64,000 nt of DNA from Caproiciproducens faecalis (GTDB lineage Bacteria > Bacillota > Clostridia > Oscillospirales > Acutalibacteraceae). Location of the stretch: the NCBI RefSeq assembly GCF_019448085.1, contig NZ_JAGFNZ010000001.1, positions 248,001 through 312,000 on the forward strand, given 5' to 3'. Under the pieces are notes generated by a model. That model was not told the origin of the DNA and searched no databases. It saw only the letters and a program-made list of their open reading frames with translations. Every line of letters begins with the position of its first letter. Positions within the stretch are counted from its first letter, which is position 1. The translations under genes were made by a program, and so were the position numbers. This document shows, in pieces, positions 17,815 to 27,461 of the stretch.

Positions 17815-18756
17815 ATGTCAAAAGGTATTATGTTGATCGGGGAACCGATGGGGCTGTTTATCGCGCAATCCGAAGGCCGTCTGGAGGATATCCCCAGCTT
17901 TTCCTGCGCCGTTGCGGGGGCCGAATTTAATGTTGCGGTGGGCATGACCAGGCTTGAACTTTCCGCAAGCTATCTTACAAAACTGGGACGGGATCCCTTT
18001 GGAAAACAAATCGTAAAAGCGCTGGAGTGCAATGGAATCAAAACCGATCTTGTTTCCTGGAGCGCGGACCACAGCACCGGTTTCATGATGAAATCCATGG
18101 TTTCCTCCGGAGATCCCGATATCTTTTACTTTCGTAAAAATTCCGCAGCGTCTACTTTGAGTGCCGAAGAGATTGCTCAGGTGGACTTTTCCGGCTATCA
18201 ATGGGTGCATGTTACCGGAATTCTGCCGGCACTTTCCCAGTCCACCAGAGAAGCGACAATGTCTTTGCTGGAAAAAGCCCGCGAAAACGGGCTGACTATT
18301 TCTTTTGACCCCAATCTTCGCCCTCAGCTTTGGGCCAGTCAGCAGGAAATGGTACAGGTACTTAATGAAATAGCGGCGAAAAGCGACATTGTTCTTCCCG
18401 GCGATTCGGAAGGCCTTATCCTTACCGGAAGCAGGGAGCCGGAAGCCATTGCGGAATTTTACCTGAAACTGGGGGCTAAAACTGTGGTGGTCAAGCAGGG
18501 ATCTAAGGGAGCCTATGCCGCACAGGGGGAAGAACGCTTCTTTGTTCCGGGATTCCCCGTGGAAAAGGTGGTCGACACGGTCGGCGCGGGGGACGGGTTT
18601 GCTGTGGGAATCATCAGCGCGTTAATGGAAAATCTGCCGCTGAGGGAAGCAGTGCGCCGTGGAAATGCAATCGGTGCCATTCAGGTAATGTCCCGCGGAG
18701 ACAATGAGGGATTGCCAACCAGGGAACAGCTGCAGCGTTTTATGCAGACGAAATAA
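17815..18756 (+). CDS. kdgK: 2-keto-3-deoxygluconate kinase, PfkB family
   Basis: 313 residues from ATG 17815. The PfkB signature DTVGAGDGFAVGIISA lies near residue 250 and holds the catalytic aspartate. SFDPNLRPQLW and the N-terminal EPMGLFIAQSEG resemble KDG kinases. The product, 2-keto-3-deoxy-6-phosphogluconate, is the substrate of the aldolase encoded 33 bases downstream, which supports the assignment. The gene lies 79 bases after the GntR stop. A general sugar or fructose kinase is the alternative. Confidence 0.85.
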   Translation: MSKGIMLIGEPMGLFIAQSEGRLEDIPSFSCAVAGAEFNVAVGMTRLELSASYLTKLGRDPFGKQIVKALECNGIKTDLVSWSADHSTGFMMKSMVSSGDPDIFYFRKNSAASTLSAEEIAQVDFSGYQWVHVTGILPALSQSTREATMSLLEKARENGLTISFDPNLRPQLWASQQEMVQVLNEIAAKSDIVLPGDSEGLILTGSREPEAIAEFYLKLGAKTVVVKQGSKGAYAAQGEERFFVPGFPVEKVVDTVGAGDGFAVGIISALMENLPLREAVRRGNAIGAIQVMSRGDNEGLPTREQLQRFMQTK

Positions 18757-18789
18757 ATAGGACTATTATTAAAGAAAGAGGAACCGATT

Positions 18790-19752
18790 ATGAAAAACCT
18801 GATGGATATTATTACGGGCGCCGCCCTGATGCCGGTAGTTGTCATCGACGACCACACAAAATCTGTGGAGCTAGCCAGAGCACTGTGCGCAGGAGGGATT
18901 CCCGTGGCGGAAATTACCTTCCGCACGGATTGCGCCCGGCAGGCAGTGCAGGAGATTGCTGAAAAGGTACCGGAAGTCACTGTGGGAGCCGGTACGGTAC
19001 ACACGGTGGATCAGGCGAGAAGTGCTGTGGATGCCGGGGCAAAATTTATCGTAACGCCGGGCTTTGTCCCCGACGTGGTAGAGTGGTGCCTGGAAAACGA
19101 TATTCCCGTGATTCCCGGCTGCTCCAATGCAACCGACATAGAGGCCGCTCTCCGCTTTGGTCTGGATACCGTTAAATTCTTCCCGGCCGAAGTCAGCGGT
19201 GGAATCAAGGCTCTGAAATCATTCGCAGGCCCTTATCAAGGTCTCCGATTCATCCCCACAGGAGGAATTGATGAAAACAATGTCGAAGAATACCTCTCTC
19301 TGTCTAATGTAGCCGCGTGCGGCGGTTCGTGGATGGTGCCGAAAAATTTGATCGAAGCGGGGGATTTCAGCCGGATTGTCAGCCTTTGCAGGGAAGCCGT
19401 TCGCAGGGCGTTCGGTTTTGAACTGCTGCATGTCGGCGTTAACACAAAGGATGCTCAGGAAGCGGCCAATATAGCAAACGACTTTGCCAATCTTCTCTCC
19501 ATTCCGGTTAGAGAGTCCACGGGTTCTTATTTTGCCGGGACGATGTTTGAAATTATGAAGCGTCCGTTCCTGGGCAAAAATGGGCACATTGCCATTCAGG
19601 CAAACGATATGGAGCGTGCGGTCCATCATTTTGAGTGCATGGGAGCGGAGTTGGATATGAATTCGGCGGTGCGCGACGAAAAGGGCGGCCTGATTGCCAT
19701 CTACTTTAAAGAGACAATCGGCGGGTTTGCCATTCATCTGAGGAGAAAGTAA
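18790..19752 (+). CDS. KDPG/KHG aldolase with C-terminal VOC-like domain
   Basis: 320 residues, about 110 more than a normal Eda. Residues 1-208 are a complete class I KDPG aldolase: Glu41 in VAEITFRT, the GAGTV turn, and Schiff-base Lys129 in VKFFPAE. From about residue 210 the chain continues into a beta-alpha-beta-beta module (LLHVGVNTKD, GHIAIQANDMERAVHHFECM, FKETIGGFAIHLRR) that looks like half of a glyoxalase/VOC fold. The aldolase splits KDPG into pyruvate and glyceraldehyde-3-phosphate. The added module may bind a metal or an effector, or direct assembly. It forms an operon with the KDG kinase. Confidence 0.88.
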   Translation: MKNLMDIITGAALMPVVVIDDHTKSVELARALCAGGIPVAEITFRTDCARQAVQEIAEKVPEVTVGAGTVHTVDQARSAVDAGAKFIVTPGFVPDVVEWCLENDIPVIPGCSNATDIEAALRFGLDTVKFFPAEVSGGIKALKSFAGPYQGLRFIPTGGIDENNVEEYLSLSNVAACGGSWMVPKNLIEAGDFSRIVSLCREAVRRAFGFELLHVGVNTKDAQEAANIANDFANLLSIPVRESTGSYFAGTMFEIMKRPFLGKNGHIAIQANDMERAVHHFECMGAELDMNSAVRDEKGGLIAIYFKETIGGFAIHLRRK

Positions 19753-19808
19753 GCTGTTCGGCAAAAAAGTCCGGCAGCTGGAACGAACCAAACCGAAAAA
19801 AGACTGAA

Positions 19809-19850
19809 GAATCCCCCAATCGTAGACAACAAACTACGATTGGGGGATTC
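19809..19850. terminator. Long hairpin terminator between convergent units
   Basis: A 17-bp perfect stem (GAATCCCCCAATCGTAG with its complement) and 8-base loop, 56 bases after the aldolase stop and 61 before the end of the convergent chemoreceptor gene. The T run is short (GTTATAT), but stem strength and position suit a shared terminator. Confidence 0.75.
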
Positions 19851-19910
19851 GTTATATCAGCGATTCAGACTAAGGGAATGGTGCTTTTCTCGACCGTGCC
19901 TGTGGATACC

Positions 19911-21626
19911 TCAATTGCTGCATTCAAATGTTAGTTTGTCTGCCGCCATGGATTTTAAGGTAAACTGATTTGCCAGTTTTTTCAGCGATTGTGCCTGCGC
20001 GGAAAGTTCTTCGCTTTCCGCGGCGCTTTCCTGCGCTGTGGCGGAATTGGTCTGCACCACGTCCGAAATCTGTTCCACTCCGACGGTTACCTGAGCAATT
20101 GCTCTCGATTGCTGATTTGTGGCGGATGAAATTTTCTCAATGGTACCGGTTACTTCCTTAGCGCTTTCCACGACCCGAAGCAGGGATTTTGCCGTCTTGT
20201 CCGCAATCCTGGTACCGTGCTCCACCTGTTCCATAGAAGCGGTGATGTAAGCGGTCGTGTCTTTTGCGGCCCGCGCGCTTTTGCTCGCCAGATTCCGCAC
20301 CTCGTCGGCCACTACGGAAAACCCTTTTCCTGCGGTGCCCGCCCGGGCCGCTTCCACGGCGGCGTTCAGAGCAAGGATATTGGTCTGAAAAGCAATATCC
20401 TCAATGGTTTTTATGATTTTTCCGATCTGGCTGGAGGATTCGCTGATGCTGTGCATGGATGCGACCATTTCGTCCATATACCGGTTGCTCAATTCTATTT
20501 CTTCAAGAACGGTATTTACATTCCCGCTGACACCGGCGGCCTGTTCCGCGTTCGACCGAACATTTTCGGATATTTCCGCAATGGTGGCGGTGAGTTCCTC
20601 TACGGAGCTGGCCTGTGCGGCCGCGCCCTGCGCCAGGGACTGAGCGCCCTGCGAGACCTGACCTGCTCCTCCGGAGACCTGTTCCGCCGCCTGAATAATC
20701 TGTCCGAGCGTTTGATTCAAAGAAAGCAAAATACTGTAAAATGATTCCTTGATTTCCATGTAGCCCCCGATATATTCCAGGTCGGTGCCGACGGTCAGAT
20801 TGCCGTGCTCCATTTCACAGAGCATCCGTTTAATGTCGGCAATATATTCCCGGATGGCGGCAGACGATTTTTCAAAAGCGGCTCCCAGCTGGCCGATTTC
20901 ATCGTTTGATTTGGTCTGAATGGTAAAATTCAAATCCCCGGCAGCCAATTTGTCGGCGGCATCCGCCATTTCTTTCAGCGGCTTTCTGATTCCACGGGAC
21001 ATTTTCAGCGTGATGACTACGGACAGAAGGACAGCCAGTAAAATAGCGGAAAGGATGATCCCCTTTGCCACGGCGGACTGTACTGCCAGGCTGGCTGACA
21101 GCTGCCGCCCGCTTTCCGTCTTTTCACTGACCAGCGCACTGGTGTCGGTAAATATTTTATTGGCGAGCGGGGTAGCCTGTTTGCTGAGAATGTTCTGGGC
21201 GTCATCCATGCTGCCGCTTTTTACAAGATCAACGATCTGCGACCGCAGGGATGCATATTTTTCTAAATTCTCACTGATGTCGTTGTAGAGGCTGATCTCC
21301 TTTTTGCCGGTCATGCTGCCTTTCATATTTTTAAACCAGGTGTTTACCTGATCATTTGAGGTTTCCAGCTGATTCATATAGGAATTCCGGTCTTTTACAT
21401 CTGTTGTGTAAAAAATATCGCGGAGTGTGGCGCTGTTGTCTTTGAACCCTGTATTGAACAGACCGACTTCCCCCTGACCAAAACCGTAGTTTACCAGAGC
21501 GCTGCTGTATTCTGCCTCTGTGTTGGCTACTGCGAGAAACCCGACAATACCGCTCATGCTGCAGACGATCGTTACAAAAATAAAAGAAAGTGCCAGTTTT
21601 CTGCCGATCTTCTTATTTTTCAACAT
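19911..21626 (-). CDS. Methyl-accepting chemotaxis protein (4HB sensor)
   Basis: 571 residues. TM1 spans about 12-32, followed by a helical extracytoplasmic region of about 155 residues with the heptad-like pattern of a four-helix-bundle ligand domain, then TM2 near 190-212, HAMP, and the cytoplasmic signalling coiled coil. The tip contains the highly conserved [18 protein letters not shown]. The C-terminus lacks an NWETF-type CheR/CheB tether. It indicates a motile organism. The gene is monocistronic and followed by the hairpin near 19830. Confidence 0.93.
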   Translation of the reverse strand: MLKNKKIGRKLALSFIFVTIVCSMSGIVGFLAVANTEAEYSSALVNYGFGQGEVGLFNTGFKDNSATLRDIFYTTDVKDRNSYMNQLETSNDQVNTWFKNMKGSMTGKKEISLYNDISENLEKYASLRSQIVDLVKSGSMDDAQNILSKQATPLANKIFTDTSALVSEKTESGRQLSASLAVQSAVAKGIILSAILLAVLLSVVITLKMSRGIRKPLKEMADAADKLAAGDLNFTIQTKSNDEIGQLGAAFEKSSAAIREYIADIKRMLCEMEHGNLTVGTDLEYIGGYMEIKESFYSILLSLNQTLGQIIQAAEQVSGGAGQVSQGAQSLAQGAAAQASSVEELTATIAEISENVRSNAEQAAGVSGNVNTVLEEIELSNRYMDEMVASMHSISESSSQIGKIIKTIEDIAFQTNILALNAAVEAARAGTAGKGFSVVADEVRNLASKSARAAKDTTAYITASMEQVEHGTRIADKTAKSLLRVVESAKEVTGTIEKISSATNQQSRAIAQVTVGVEQISDVVQTNSATAQESAAESEELSAQAQSLKKLANQFTLKSMAADKLTFECSN

Positions 21627-21705
21627 TTTTACATACCCTCTTCAATCGTGTTTCCGTTCTTTCACTCTGCCAGCCGGAATCAGCCATGGGGTCAGCTTAT
21701 TCTAT

Positions 21706-23118
21706 TCATAACCCCAGAAAGTCACGGAATACGCGGCTGATGCGTTCGGCTTCGGCAGCGTTTTCCATTTCGCAGAAAATACGCAGCACCGGCTCGGTTC
21801 CTGAAAAACGGCAGATAATCCATCCTCCGTTTTTAAAATAAACCTTGCATCCGTCCAAGTAAGAGATTTTTTCTACCGTCAAATCGAACAGCGGCAGTTG
21901 TTTTTCTTCAAAAAGCAGTTTCTGAAGTTCTTCCTTCCGCTCACCTGTCATCCGGCAGTCAAATTCGTCCATGACGAAATTACCGTATTTTCGGTGAATT
22001 TCGTCGAGAATGTCGCGCAAAGATTTGCCCATAACGCTCATCATCTCCACCAGCAGAGAGCCGGCGTAAACGCCGTCCTTACCGTGAATGTGCCCGCGCA
22101 CGGTCAGCCCGCCGGAGGATTCTCCCCCAATGAGCGCGTCGGTTTCCTCCATTTTGGAGGAGATGTGCTTGAAGCCGACCGGAACCTCATAGCTGGTTTC
22201 TCCAAAGCTCTCCGCCATCCGGTCAAGGCAGTGAGTGGTGGCAATGCTGCGCACGACGGCGCCTTTCCAGCCCTTGTATTCGTGAAGATAATAGTAAAGC
22301 AGGACAAGAATATCGTTGGGATGGATGAAAGTGCCGCTGGAATCAATCAGGCCGATGCGGTCCGCGTCGCCGTCCGTGGCAATCCCTAGATCATAGCCGT
22401 TCTGCACTACCATCTGGGCTAAATGAGTCAGCGTCGAGCTGTTCGGCGCGGGAAGCCTTCCCCCAAACAAAGTATCATGCCGGTCATGGATCACTTCGAC
22501 ATTGCAGCGGCAGGTCAGCAGAATGGTCTGCAGGGTTGTTTTGCTGACCCCGAACATGGGATCAAGAAGGATTTTCAGATTTTTTTTCTTAATCGCTTCA
22601 ATATCAATAACATTCAGAATGCTGTCGATATAATGGTTTTGCGGGTCAATTTCCACGATCAGCCCGTCTTCAACCGCCTTTTCGTATTCCATCGTGCGGA
22701 TTTCCGAAGGGCGGATACCGGAGATTTCCTTCTCCACCCGGTCAGTGACCTCTTCCGTCGCGTCGCGCCCGCCGGAAGTAAAAAGCTTTACCCCGTTGTA
22801 TTCTGCAGGGTTGTGGCTCGCCGTAACCGCCATCCCGTAGGCGGCGTTTTCCTGTAAAACCTGAAACATAATCAGGGGTGTCGGAGCGTCATGGTTGATG
22901 AGGTGCACCCCGATGCCTTCTGCCGCAAGAGTGCAGGCAATCCATTTTGACCCTAGATCGGACAGAAACCTGCGGTCGTACCCAATGACAACCGGATGGT
23001 TTTCCAAATGGTCTTTTTTTATCATTTTTGCTAAGGCTGCGGAGAGCAGTTCCAGATTGCTCCGTGTAAAGTCCTCACCGATAATTGCGCGGAATCCGCC
23101 GGTACCAAATTGAATCAT
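21706..23118 (-). CDS. Phosphoglucomutase/phosphomannomutase family protein
   Basis: 470 residues with all four domains of alpha-D-phosphohexomutases. The catalytic phosphoserine loop is VTASHNPAEYNGVK near residue 101, the metal loop is DGDADRIG near 246, and the sugar-binding GGESSGG loop is near 318. The C-terminal phosphate-binding motif is RFSGTEPVLRIFCE. The start is preceded by GGGAGGGG. The enzyme interconverts hexose 1- and 6-phosphates. It lies next to the divergent AfuABC-like importer, which could bring in phosphorylated sugars, though this link is only positional. Confidence 0.9.
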   Translation of the reverse strand: MIQFGTGGFRAIIGEDFTRSNLELLSAALAKMIKKDHLENHPVVIGYDRRFLSDLGSKWIACTLAAEGIGVHLINHDAPTPLIMFQVLQENAAYGMAVTASHNPAEYNGVKLFTSGGRDATEEVTDRVEKEISGIRPSEIRTMEYEKAVEDGLIVEIDPQNHYIDSILNVIDIEAIKKKNLKILLDPMFGVSKTTLQTILLTCRCNVEVIHDRHDTLFGGRLPAPNSSTLTHLAQMVVQNGYDLGIATDGDADRIGLIDSSGTFIHPNDILVLLYYYLHEYKGWKGAVVRSIATTHCLDRMAESFGETSYEVPVGFKHISSKMEETDALIGGESSGGLTVRGHIHGKDGVYAGSLLVEMMSVMGKSLRDILDEIHRKYGNFVMDEFDCRMTGERKEELQKLLFEEKQLPLFDLTVEKISYLDGCKVYFKNGGWIICRFSGTEPVLRIFCEMENAAEAERISRVFRDFLGL

Positions 23119-23366
23119 ATATAACCCCTCCCGTAGAATCTGGGGTTATTCTATCATTGGAAATTTCAATTTTCAAGATTGAATGCTTACAAATTGCACA
23201 GTTTTATGCAAAAAACTCTATGGTTTTAGTGAACATGTTAGAATCCTCTACAAAAGTACAGAATCGTCACATTGTATTTGCCCAGTCAAGATGCAATAAT
23301 GAATACAAGATAACGCGGGGCAAGGCCCCCAGAATTCAAAATTTTTACGAACAGAGGGGAAGAGTT

Positions 23367-24425
23367 ATGAAAAAGTTTTTCAGCGCACTTTTGGCAATAA
23401 CCATGCTGGCCGGCGCATTAGCCGGATGCGGCAGCCCGGAAAGTGCATCATCCCAGGGTAAAACAGATGCCAGTCAGGCGTCGGAACAGCAGGCGTCAAA
23501 TTCCAAACATGTTACGGTATATTCTCCGCATCCGGCTGACCCGCTGAATGCAGGAATCAAGGAATTCCAGGAAAAGACCGGCATTACAGTCGACTTGGTT
23601 GCCGCCGGTACCGGTGAACTGCTCAAACGTGTGGAGGCGGAAAGCGACAGCCCGCAATGCGATGTGTTTTGGGGCGGCGGAGCGGACTCCCTTGCGGCAT
23701 ACAGCAAATATTTCGATAAGTTTACCCCTGCCGAGATGGACAGCATTGACAAACAGTACGTCAGCAAAGACGGTCTCTGGACCGGTGAGTCCCCGCTGCC
23801 GATGGTCATTATGTATAATAAAAAGCTGGTCGGGGCAAACGATGTTCCGAAGGGCTGGGGCGATTTGATCGACGGCAAATTCAAGGGAAAGATCGCTTAT
23901 GCGGATCCTGCAAAATCCGGTTCTTCCTACACCATCCTTTGCACCATGCTGACCGCGTTCGGCAAAGATGACGGCAAGGGCTGGGACTTCATTAAGAAGT
24001 TTGTTTCCAATCTGGACGGAAAAATCCTCGGTTCCTCCGGCGACGTTTACAAAAAAGTATCCGACGGCGAGTACAGCGTTGGCTTAACGCTGGAAAAGGA
24101 AGCCATTAAATATGTGCAGGCCGGAGCGGATGTTGGCATCATTTATCCGTCGGAAGGCACCTCGGCTGTTCCGGACGGTATTGCGCTGGTTAAGGGCTGC
24201 AAAAACAAAGAAAACGCCGAAACTTTCATGAACTTTGTTCTCAGCAAGGAATGCCAGACCATGATGGCGACCGACTTTGCCAGAAGAGGCGTTCGTCTGG
24301 ACACCCAGGTTCCGAAGGATCTTCCGGAAATGAAGGACGTTAAACTGTTAAATTACGATTTTGACTGGGCTTCTTCTCAGAAAACACAGATTATGGAACA
24401 GTGGAAAGAGGTAGTTGTCGGTTAA
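23367..24425 (+). CDS. ABC transporter substrate-binding lipoprotein (Fe3+/hexose-phosphate AfuA-HptA type)
   Basis: 352 residues from ATG 23367 (AGAGGGGAAGAG upstream); the open frame extends further upstream but without a usable start. The lipoprotein signal ends LAGALAGC and is followed by a Ser/Gln linker. The mature domain matches SBP_bac_6/iron(III)-binding family 1 proteins: VTVYSPHPADPLNAGIKEF, FWGGGADSLAAY, and ADPAKSGSSYTILCTMLTAFG. Relatives bind ferric iron, 2-aminoethylphosphonate or hexose phosphates (AfuA, HptA). The YesM/YesN pair just downstream resembles the HptRS arrangement and favours a phosphorylated ligand. Confidence 0.85.
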   Translation: MKKFFSALLAITMLAGALAGCGSPESASSQGKTDASQASEQQASNSKHVTVYSPHPADPLNAGIKEFQEKTGITVDLVAAGTGELLKRVEAESDSPQCDVFWGGGADSLAAYSKYFDKFTPAEMDSIDKQYVSKDGLWTGESPLPMVIMYNKKLVGANDVPKGWGDLIDGKFKGKIAYADPAKSGSSYTILCTMLTAFGKDDGKGWDFIKKFVSNLDGKILGSSGDVYKKVSDGEYSVGLTLEKEAIKYVQAGADVGIIYPSEGTSAVPDGIALVKGCKNKENAETFMNFVLSKECQTMMATDFARRGVRLDTQVPKDLPEMKDVKLLNYDFDWASSQKTQIMEQWKEVVVG

Positions 24426-24592
24426 CTGCGGAAATGCGGTTTTGACAAATTCCACGCAAGTCAGGAGTCTTTGCGTGCAGGCGTTAAAAGCAGATGAGCG
24501 CCTGCACGCTTTCTATCATACGCCGGAACCGTCCGGCGCGGATGCTTTGGGAAAGCGTGTGTAACAGTGTTAGTTTAAAGGGGTTGAACAAA

Positions 24593-25678
24593 TTGAGCCA
24601 TGGTGTAAAAATTTGTAATGTAATAAAGAGATATGATGATTTTATTGCAGTAAATGATATTTCATGTGAGATCAAACAAGGTGAGTTTTTTACGCTGCTG
24701 GGACCTTCCGGCTGTGGCAAAACCACACTGCTTCGAATGATAGCGGGGTTTAACACAATTGACGGTGGAAAAATTTATTTTGATAACAAAGTAATTAACG
24801 ATATAGAAGCCTATAAGCGCGATATTGGCATGGTGTTCCAGAATTACGCTATTTTTCCGCACATGACGGTCTTTGACAATGTTGCGTACGGACTGAAAGC
24901 GCGCAAGCTGCCGAAAAGCGAGATTGAACCCAAGGTAATGGAGGCTCTGGAGCTGGTGCAGATTAAGAATCTGAAGGACAGAAAGCCGTCCGAGCTGTCC
25001 GGCGGCCAGCAGCAGCGCGTTGCCCTTGCCAGAGCGATTGTCATTAAGCCGGGCGTTCTTCTGATGGATGAACCGCTTTCCAATCTGGACGCAAAGCTGA
25101 GGGTGCAGATGCGCACGATTATCCGCAAGCTGCAGAAAGACCTGAATATCACCACCATCTATGTCACGCACGATCAGGAAGAGGCGCTGGCGATTTCGGA
25201 CCGGATTGCCATTATCAATGCGGGCCGCATCATGCAGATTGACACGCCCGCGACCATCTACAAAAAGCCACAGAATTCTTTTGTTGCCGGATTTATCGGT
25301 ACCTCCAACTTTATGGAAGGGAATGTTGTACGGCTGGACGGCGATAGCACCGCTCACATAAAGCTGGACGCCGGATATGACTTTTCGCTGAAACTGAAGA
25401 AAGATCTTCAGGGGAAAATTAAGATTTCGGTTCGTCCGGAACAGTTTATTGTCGATGACGAAAACGGATCAGGCATCCCCGGTGAAATTCAGATGTACAC
25501 CTTCCTCGGAGATTTCGCCAACTATGAGATCAAACTCGAAAACGGGCAGGTCGTACAGGCGAACGAATACACGAAGGATATTGATTTTGTCCGTGATATC
25601 GGCCATAAGGTGCGCCTGAGCTTTCATCCGGAAAAAATCAGCGTGTTTAACGAAGAAGGAACCGAGGTGTTTTCATGA
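24593..25678 (+). CDS. ABC transporter ATP-binding protein (FbpC/PotA type)
   Basis: 361 residues from TTG 24593, placed 9 bases after AAAGGGG; an open frame from 24494 has no ribosome site. The nucleotide-binding domain has Walker A GPSGCGKTT, signature LSGGQQQRVALARA, Walker B VLLMDEP and switch His in YVTHDQEEAL. Residues after about 235 form the TOBE/MOP regulatory beta domain (KISVRPEQF). The last bases overlap the permease start (ATGA), so the two are translationally coupled. It energises the importer made with the lipoprotein before it. Confidence 0.92.
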   Translation: MSHGVKICNVIKRYDDFIAVNDISCEIKQGEFFTLLGPSGCGKTTLLRMIAGFNTIDGGKIYFDNKVINDIEAYKRDIGMVFQNYAIFPHMTVFDNVAYGLKARKLPKSEIEPKVMEALELVQIKNLKDRKPSELSGGQQQRVALARAIVIKPGVLLMDEPLSNLDAKLRVQMRTIIRKLQKDLNITTIYVTHDQEEALAISDRIAIINAGRIMQIDTPATIYKKPQNSFVAGFIGTSNFMEGNVVRLDGDSTAHIKLDAGYDFSLKLKKDLQGKIKISVRPEQFIVDDENGSGIPGEIQMYTFLGDFANYEIKLENGQVVQANEYTKDIDFVRDIGHKVRLSFHPEKISVFNEEGTEVFS

Positions 25679-27345
25679 GCACCGAAAATACTTCTCATAG
25701 AAACTTTGCAAAGTACTTTAATTTCTGGAATCTTGTAAAGTACGGTTCCATGCTTTTGCTGCTGGTGTTTCTGGTCTATCCGTTCTTTTCCGTTATTTTT
25801 CACAGCTTTCTCGGCAGTGACGGAAAATTCACCCTGAAATTTTATCAAGTTTTCTTTACCAAGCAGTATTATTACCGTACCCTGTGGAACAGCCTTGCGA
25901 CTTCCGGGGTATCTACGATTCTGGCCATCATCATCGGTGTTCCGCTTGCGTACATAACCAGCCGGTTTAACGTGTACTGGAAAAAATGCATCAATATGCT
26001 GATTATCATGTCCCTGATGTCCCCTCCGTTTATCGGCGCCTACTCCTGGATTATGCTGCTCGGCAGAAACGGGCTCTTTACGAACGCGTTTGCGAAAATC
26101 GGTATCATCACACCGCCAATTTACGGATTCGGCGGAATTGTACTGGTGTTTACCCTCAAATTCTTTCCCTATGTTTATTTATATGTTTCCGGAGCCATGT
26201 CGAGCATTGACCGTTCTCTGGAGGAAGCAGCCGAAAACCTCGGCTCCAGCAAACTGAGAAGAACACTGACCATCACCATGCCGGTCATTATGCCCACACT
26301 CGCAGCAGGCGCCATTATGGCTTTTATGTCGTCACTGGCGGACTTCGGTACCCCAATGCTGATCGGGGAAGGCTATAAGGTTCTGCCCGTTCTGGTGTAC
26401 GAGGAGTACATGAGCGAAATGGGCGGCAACGCCAATATGGCGGGAGCGCTCAGCGTCATTATTATCTGCTGCTCCACCGCGGTTCTGCTGATTCAGAAAT
26501 ATGTGGTGGCACGCAAAAATTATGTGATGACCGCGCTTCGCCCCCCAATTGTGGAAGAGCTTTCCAAGGGCAAGCGGATTCTGCTGACCGCACTGTGCAT
26601 GCTCGTTGCCGGTGTTGCGTTTTTACCGCAGATCGTCGTAATTGTTACGTCCTTTATCAAGACGAACGGGCCGATTTTTGTGCAGGGCTTCGGTCTGGAC
26701 AGCTATGAAAAAATCTTCTACAAGCTGTCCAAAAACATTACCAATACGTTTACGTTCTCCATCATAGCAATCATCATTATTATCATTTTCGGAATGCTCC
26801 TCTCCTATCTGGTCGTCAAAAAGAAGAGTAAAATCAGCAGTACGCTGGATTTGCTTCTGATGTTCCCCTATGTCATTCCCGGCGCGGTACTCGGTATCAG
26901 CATGCTCGTCGCGTTCAACAAACCTCCGCTCATGCTCTCCGGCACCGCAGTCATTATGATTATTGCGTATGTCATCCGAAAAATGCCTTATACCATCCGT
27001 TCCAGCAGTGCGCTGCTGTACCAGATTGATCCCAGTATTGAGGAAGCGTCTATTAACCTTGGCGTATCCCCCATGCGCACTTTCTTTAAAATAACGGCGA
27101 GGATGATGGCGCCCGGCGTACTGTCCGGCGCGATCCTGAGCTGGATTACCACGATCAATGAGCTGAGTTCCAGCATTATGCTCTACAGCGGAAAAACGGC
27201 GACGATTTCGGTCGCAATTTATACCGAAGTTGTCCGCTCCAGTTTCGGCACGGCCGCAGCGCTGGCGTCGATTCTGACGGTGGCCACCATTCTGTCGCTG
27301 CTGCTGTTCAACTGGGTCAGCAAGGGCAGGGTTTCCGTGGTCTGA
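25675..27345 (+). CDS. ABC transporter permease, double-length FbpB type
   Basis: 556 residues, two fused permease units with about twelve hydrophobic helices. Each half has an EAA-type cytoplasmic loop: SLEEAAENLGSSKLRRTLTI near residue 182 and SIEEASINLGVSPMRTFFKI near 458. Such internally duplicated permeases are typical of iron(III)/phosphonate/hexose-phosphate importers. It overlaps the ATPase gene by four bases and is followed by a terminator, closing a three-gene transport operon. Confidence 0.93.
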   Translation: MSTENTSHRNFAKYFNFWNLVKYGSMLLLLVFLVYPFFSVIFHSFLGSDGKFTLKFYQVFFTKQYYYRTLWNSLATSGVSTILAIIIGVPLAYITSRFNVYWKKCINMLIIMSLMSPPFIGAYSWIMLLGRNGLFTNAFAKIGIITPPIYGFGGIVLVFTLKFFPYVYLYVSGAMSSIDRSLEEAAENLGSSKLRRTLTITMPVIMPTLAAGAIMAFMSSLADFGTPMLIGEGYKVLPVLVYEEYMSEMGGNANMAGALSVIIICCSTAVLLIQKYVVARKNYVMTALRPPIVEELSKGKRILLTALCMLVAGVAFLPQIVVIVTSFIKTNGPIFVQGFGLDSYEKIFYKLSKNITNTFTFSIIAIIIIIIFGMLLSYLVVKKKSKISSTLDLLLMFPYVIPGAVLGISMLVAFNKPPLMLSGTAVIMIIAYVIRKMPYTIRSSSALLYQIDPSIEEASINLGVSPMRTFFKITARMMAPGVLSGAILSWITTINELSSSIMLYSGKTATISVAIYTEVVRSSFGTAAALASILTVATILSLLLFNWVSKGRVSVV

Positions 27346-27359
27346 TACAAAGGAAAAAA

Positions 27360-27394
27360 GGGAGCAGGCAGAAAATGTCAGCTCCCCTGTTTTT
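27360..27394 (+). terminator. Terminator after the AfuABC-like operon
   Basis: GGGAGC pairs with GCTCCC across a 15-base loop and is followed by CTGTTTTT, starting 15 bases after the permease stop. It separates transport genes from the two-component genes. Confidence 0.7.
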
Positions 27395-27461
27395 GTAACA
27401 GGCTTTCCGAATGCCGGAAACCATTGTATAATGTTCTTAATAGATTGTGGATGGTGAGGAT

